From Chlorobiota bacterium (GTDB taxonomy: Bacteria > Bacteroidota > Bacteroidia > Bacteroidales > JAADJA01): a DNA stretch of 8,437 nt. Position numbers and translations under genes: made by a program. The stretch lies in the NCBI GenBank assembly GCA_030592565.1, contig JAUVIX010000148.1, positions 1 to 8,437 of the forward strand, read 5' to 3'. This document shows, in pieces, positions 5,038 through 8,437 of this stretch; the stretch's first letter is position 1, and every line of letters begins with the position of its first letter. The notes beneath the pieces are model-generated. The model worked only from the letters and a program-made list of their open reading frames with translations, did not search any database and was not told where the DNA came from.

Positions 5038-7959
5038 ATGAACAACATCTTTTTTTCTTACGGACACGATGAGCACAAAGATCTTATAATAAAAATGAAA
5101 GACTATCTGAGCAAAAACGGATTTGATGTTTTTTTGGATAGCGATAAACTACGGGCAGGCGACGACTGGGAACATAAGCTGGAAGTTGCCATTGGTAGTC
5201 ATCAAAAGTTTATCTTTTTTATTACGCCATACTCAGCCAGAAGGCCGGATGGTTATTGCCTGAACGAAATTGCGATGGCGTTGGTTCATAAAAAAAATAT
5301 CATCCCGGTAATGATAGATTTTGAAATCCCGCCATTATCTATTGTAAGAACTCAATATTTAGACTTTCAAGAACTCTCTAAAAATGACAGCTTATCCAAT
5401 AAAATTAATGATGAGCTTTTTGAAACACAAATGCAATATTTAGTTGATGTGTTAAAAGGTGAAAAAGAAATTGATACAGATGGCGTACAGGCAAAGCTGT
5501 TTTCTGACCTTAAGCCAATAGATTTCACACAGGATTTTGCCAAACACAAAAAGCTAATTGGCAGAGAATGGGTAAAAGATAAAATTACAACCTGGATAGA
5601 TGAAAACCCTGAAAGCAAAGTGCTTTGGATAACAGCAGAAGCCGGTTATGGCAAAAGTGCCATTGCAGCACATCTCGCCAACAGACTCAAAGATGTAATT
5701 GGCATACACTATTGTAGTTACAACTTTGACAATAAAAAAGACCCGTTAAATGTAATTAAATCATTGGCATTCCAGTTTCAAAGCCAGATACCCGATTATA
5801 TCAAATATATTCAACAGGTAGAAATTGAAAACAAGAATGTTTATGAACTTTTTGAAGAATTAATTTTAAACCCATTAAGCTATCTAAAAACAAACAAGAC
5901 CTATATTTTTATTATTGATGCCCTGGACGAAGCTGCAAACGATGATGGTGAAAACGAACTTGCAAATTTAATACGTGATGAGTTTAGCAAATTACCATCA
6001 AACATTAAAATTATAATAACCAGCAGACCTGAGCCGAAACTAAAACAAAAATTATCTTCCTTTAATACAAGCTCCCTCGATACCAAAGACGAAGAAAACA
6101 TAAGCGATTGCAAAGATTTCATAAAACAAGGTTTAATAGAAAATGGATATTCAGAAAATTATTCAAATAATAACTTTGTAAGCACACTCATGGAGAGAAG
6201 TGATGCCAACATGCTTTACCTCACACAGTTTTTTGAAGGAATAAAAAACAGCACCATTGATATTACGCATCCCGAAAAATTCCCCAAAGGATTGAATGGT
6301 ATTTATGAGCGTTTTTTTGAGCGAATAACCAAAGATGACGATGAATATGATGAAAAATACGCTCCTGTTTTTGAGGTAATATTGGCTTACGAACAACCAA
6401 TTCCAAAGCTTTTGTTAATGGATATACCAGGCATGAGGTTAAAAGCTTTTAAACGTATTACAACAAAGCTGGGTTCCATGCTAAAAGAAAACGATGGCAT
6501 GATAGAACTTTATCACAAGTCTCTTTCGGATTGGCTGCCATCTGATGATAATGAGAGTTTTATAGTTGATGTTGAAAAGGGAGAGGAAAAAAAGGTTTCT
6601 TTTATGGAAAAGTTAACTCCCGATACTTATAAAAAGGAGTATTTATCATTTTTTGATTTTAACAAGATGCTTGTTGATAATATGTATCTTATTGATAGCA
6701 CTCTTACCCCATTTTTTAGTTTGTTTGAAAATCAAGAAGATCAAAAAGAGATCATTGATTTGTTAATGGAATTATGGTGGTACTTTTCTTTACATGAAAA
6801 ATTGTATAAAGCAATTGCCATTGGGAAAAAAACATTAGTGATTACCAAACCACTTTATCATAAAAACTCCAATAGATGGGCTGGATACTATACTCAAAGT
6901 TTAAACAACTTAGCTCATTCATATAGTAACACAAATAATATAGAAGAAGCCATTCAATTAGAAGAAGAATCACTTGATATCCTAGAACCACTTTATCAGG
7001 AAAATCCTGACAGATGGGCTGAATACTATACTAAAAGTTTAAATAATTTAGCTCGTTCATATAGTGATATAAATAAAGTAGAAGAAGCCATTTTATTAGA
7101 AGAAAAAGCATTGGCTATTCGGGAACAACTTTACCGGGAAAGCCCCGTTAGGTGGGCTGAAGACTACACTACTAGTTTAAATAATTTAGCACTTTCATAT
7201 CGTATTACAAACAGAATAGATGAAGCCATTCAGTTAGGAAAAAAAGCATTGGCTATTATGGAACAGCTTTACCGGGAAAACCCTGACAGGTGGGCTGAAG
7301 ACTATACTACAAGTTTGAATAATTTAGCTCGTTCATATAGTGATACAAATAAAGTAGAAGAAGCCATTCAATTAGAAGAAGAATCACTTGATATCCTAGA
7401 ACCACTTTATCAGGAAAATCCTGATATGTGGGCCGAAGACTACACTTTAAGTTTAAACAATTTAGCACTTTCATATCGTATTACAAACAGAATAAATGAA
7501 GCCATTCAGTTAGGGGGAAAAGCATTGGCTATTCTGGAACAGCTTTACCAGGAAAATCCTGAAAGATGGGCTAAATACTATACTCAAAGTTTAATGAATT
7601 TAGCTTTTTCTTATAAACAAACAAATAACATATTAGAAGCCATTCAATTAGAAGAAATATCACTTGATATTACGGAACAGCTTTACAGGGAAAAACCTAA
7701 CAGATGGGCTGAAGACTTTATTAATAGTTTAAATGTATTAGCTCTTTCTTTTTACAAGAACAGTGATGTTTTACAGGCAATATTACTATATGAAAAAGGT
7801 GTTCAGGAGCTAAGAGAATTATATGTAGCAAATAAATTATGGGCTGAGAAACTAATAAATTCCATTGATAACCTGATATATCTATACAATGAAACCGGGA
7901 ATAGTGATAAAGTAAAAGAATTGGAAAAAGAGATTCAAGAAATAAAAGGAGATGAATAG
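5038..7959 (+). CDS. TIR-NACHT-TPR protein, bacterial NLR/STAND-type immune sensor
   Basis: 973 residues with three parts. (1) TIR domain, residues 1 to about 120: FFSYGH at 5-10, LRAGDDWEHKLEVAI at 38-52, and YCLNEIAMAL at 73-82. In the last, E77 aligns with the catalytic glutamate of NAD+-cleaving TIRs such as SARM1. (2) NACHT-type STAND ATPase, about 175-335: P-loop AEAGYGKS (200-207, Ala where the first Gly is usual), Walker B IFIIDALDEA (290-299) with the NACHT D-x-x-D-E pattern, and sensor IIITSRPEP (325-333). A winged-helix-like region ends in LYHKSLSDWL (491-500). (3) From about 580, a solenoid of 46-residue TPR-like repeats. Known: bacterial NACHT and other STAND proteins with TIR effectors act in anti-phage defence by depleting or converting NAD+. 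Inferred: the TPRs sense the trigger, the NACHT oligomerises, the TIR kills or signals. No signal peptide or membrane segment, so cytosolic. Visibly AT-rich, suggesting an accessory, transferable gene. The ATG at 5038 starts directly at the TIR fold. Confidence 0.88.
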   Translation: MNNIFFSYGHDEHKDLIIKMKDYLSKNGFDVFLDSDKLRAGDDWEHKLEVAIGSHQKFIFFITPYSARRPDGYCLNEIAMALVHKKNIIPVMIDFEIPPLSIVRTQYLDFQELSKNDSLSNKINDELFETQMQYLVDVLKGEKEIDTDGVQAKLFSDLKPIDFTQDFAKHKKLIGREWVKDKITTWIDENPESKVLWITAEAGYGKSAIAAHLANRLKDVIGIHYCSYNFDNKKDPLNVIKSLAFQFQSQIPDYIKYIQQVEIENKNVYELFEELILNPLSYLKTNKTYIFIIDALDEAANDDGENELANLIRDEFSKLPSNIKIIITSRPEPKLKQKLSSFNTSSLDTKDEENISDCKDFIKQGLIENGYSENYSNNNFVSTLMERSDANMLYLTQFFEGIKNSTIDITHPEKFPKGLNGIYERFFERITKDDDEYDEKYAPVFEVILAYEQPIPKLLLMDIPGMRLKAFKRITTKLGSMLKENDGMIELYHKSLSDWLPSDDNESFIVDVEKGEEKKVSFMEKLTPDTYKKEYLSFFDFNKMLVDNMYLIDSTLTPFFSLFENQEDQKEIIDLLMELWWYFSLHEKLYKAIAIGKKTLVITKPLYHKNSNRWAGYYTQSLNNLAHSYSNTNNIEEAIQLEEESLDILEPLYQENPDRWAEYYTKSLNNLARSYSDINKVEEAILLEEKALAIREQLYRESPVRWAEDYTTSLNNLALSYRITNRIDEAIQLGKKALAIMEQLYRENPDRWAEDYTTSLNNLARSYSDTNKVEEAIQLEEESLDILEPLYQENPDMWAEDYTLSLNNLALSYRITNRINEAIQLGGKALAILEQLYQENPERWAKYYTQSLMNLAFSYKQTNNILEAIQLEEISLDITEQLYREKPNRWAEDFINSLNVLALSFYKNSDVLQAILLYEKGVQELRELYVANKLWAEKLINSIDNLIYLYNETGNSDKVKELEKEIQEIKGDE
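6787..7920 (+). repeat. In-frame 138-bp tandem repeat encoding the TPR array
   Basis: The repeated unit reads roughly RWAEDYTTSLNNLALSY, a turn with TN, EEAIQLEEKALAI, LY-ENPD. The marker tryptophans are residues 614, 660, 706, 752, 798, 844, 890 (exactly 46 apart) and 935 (45), i.e. codons at 6877, 7015, 7153, 7291, 7429, 7567, 7705 and 7840. A half-unit precedes the first. DNA identity is high: 6941-7010 and 7355-7424 are identical over 70 bp (three units apart), and 7183-7218 and 7459-7494 over 36 bp (two units apart). The last two units are the most diverged. Canonical TPR units are 34 residues and kinesin-light-chain types about 42, so these are long TPR-like units. Confidence 0.9.
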
Positions 7960-8080
7960 AACTATCTTCTTCGATATGGATGATGCGCTATGTTATTTCA
8001 AGAGAGAAATCAACAGTCTATATCAAAAAACCCAGAAATATTATACCCACAAAGTCAGTATGGGGTTTAGCAAAATCTGA
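7952..8080 (+). pseudogene. Frameshifted remnant of an NT5C-like HAD nucleotidase
   Basis: An ATG overlaps the NACHT stop codon by eight bases (ATGAATAG) and opens a 42-codon frame beginning MNRTIFFDMDDALCYFKREI. FFDMDD is the HAD motif I (DxD, D8 and D10), and the context resembles the start of 5'(3')-deoxyribonucleotidases (NT5C family). After SLYQK the frame departs from the family. Reading the -1 frame from the A6 run at 8025-8030 gives NPEILYPQSQYG, a segment I recall as typical of these nucleotidases, then a stop within eight bases at a G4 run. The pattern is a gene start followed by at least two frameshifts and loss of the rest; no further HAD motifs follow before 8179. Alternatively it is a genuine 42-residue peptide translationally coupled to the NACHT gene. 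The family assignment rests on memory of the motif, not on a search. Confidence 0.5.
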
Positions 8081-8134
8081 AAACAAATAAAGTAAGTATG
8101 ATTTGGTGAGCACCAGCAATTCTCAGTTGTGACC

Positions 8135-8164
8135 TTGAAAAAATCAAAAATAATTGTACTTTTG
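8135..8164 (+). promoter_or_regulatory. Bacteroidota-type promoter for the last gene
   Basis: TTG at 8135-8137, a 19-bp spacer, then TACTTTTG at 8157-8164: a full match to the TTG-N19-TAnnTTTG promoter of Bacteroidota. Transcription would start near 8171, giving a leader of under about 10 bases before the ATG at 8179. It separates the last gene from the TIR-NACHT unit. Confidence 0.6.
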
Positions 8165-8178
8165 TGAAAATTATAATT

Positions 8179-8437
8179 ATGATGGATATCGACATTAAAA
8201 CTTTTCTGGCAATAATTATCGTACTACTTATATTCATTTCAATCTTGCTTTTTTTAATTATAAAAGAGACTAAGCGTTATTTTAATATGTATGAATGGAG
8301 TTTAGTCTATCCTGAATTGGCCGGAATATATGGTGATAGTTCAGGACAAGAAACACACCAAACGCGTGGACAACGACTAGGTAGACGTAGACGCAGAAGA
8401 GGGCTGTTTAATCATCTTTTTGCAAATAGTTTTAAAC
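8179..8437 (+). CDS. Single-pass membrane protein with arginine-rich tail (3' end beyond the window)
   Basis: An open frame from ATG 8179 (or the adjacent ATG 8182) runs off the window after 86 codons. It begins MMDIDIKTFLAIIIVLLIFI: one strongly hydrophobic helix, about residues 9-28, with a short acidic N-terminus. A basic stop-transfer stretch (KETKR) follows, which points to the C-terminus being cytoplasmic. The cytoplasmic part has aromatic residues (YFNMYEWSLVYPELAGIYG) and then a run of arginines (LGRRRRRRG). I do not recognise a family. Support for it being real: a well-matched promoter just upstream, a clear membrane helix, and no stop codon to the window edge. The arginine run could bind nucleic acid, acidic lipid or a partner protein, but nothing here decides this. 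Confidence 0.6.
   Translation, partial: MMDIDIKTFLAIIIVLLIFISILLFLIIKETKRYFNMYEWSLVYPELAGIYGDSSGQETHQTRGQRLGRRRRRRGLFNHLFANSFK

Noticed and set aside
5367..6396. Minus-strand open frames of 73-83 codons inside the TIR-NACHT gene
   Set aside because: They are antisense to a well-supported coding region, have low-complexity hydrophobic or serine-rich translations and no recognisable motifs.
6787..7920. Regular 138-bp repeats that could suggest a CRISPR or non-coding repeat array
   Set aside because: The repeats are in frame, encode a consistent 46-residue helical unit and have no unique spacers; they are the TPR array of the NACHT protein.
8104..8115. Perfect short inverted repeat TGGTG-AG-CACCA as a terminator after the NACHT unit
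   Set aside because: The loop would be only two bases and no U-tract follows; at most a minor hairpin or protein-binding site.

Overview
The window looks like a chromosomal stretch from a Bacteroidota (Bacteroidetes) bacterium. The first gene ends in a gliding-motility / type IX secretion C-terminal domain, which is restricted to that phylum. Two places match the phylum's unusual promoter (TTG, about 19 bp, TAnnTTTG). Shine-Dalgarno sequences are weak or absent, as is common there. Species cannot be assigned.

Layout: (1) 1-893, the 3' end of a large secreted SprB-repeat adhesin-like protein, followed by a rho-independent terminator. (2) 967-2315, a tandem pair of exported START-domain (lipid-binding fold) proteins; the first copy carries a one-base frameshift that its intact neighbour makes easy to locate. 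(3) 2351-3085 on the minus strand, a zinc-ribbon/TPR protein of unknown function. (4) 3223-7959, the most interesting part: a two-gene unit. Its first gene encodes a channel-like protein with two membrane helices, two Rossmann (RCK/TrkA-N-like) domains and a C-terminal RyR (ryanodine-receptor repeat) domain. Its second gene encodes a 973-residue TIR-NACHT-TPR protein, i.e. a bacterial NLR/STAND-type immune sensor. (5) 7952-8080, an apparent frameshifted remnant of an NT5C-like HAD nucleotidase whose start overlaps the NACHT stop codon. (6) 8179 to the end, a good Bacteroidota promoter and the start of a single-pass membrane protein with an arginine-rich tail, cut by the window edge.

Working model (inference): the TPR array senses a trigger, the NACHT ATPase oligomerises, and the TIR domain cleaves NAD+. 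The neighbouring membrane protein, whose RyR and Rossmann domains are of kinds that bind nucleotides or are linked to nucleotide signalling, could be a partner responding to an NAD-derived product or to NAD loss. That would be a two-component anti-phage or stress module. Each family is known; their pairing is what deserves a second look. The sequence shows the domains and adjacency directly but not the functional link.
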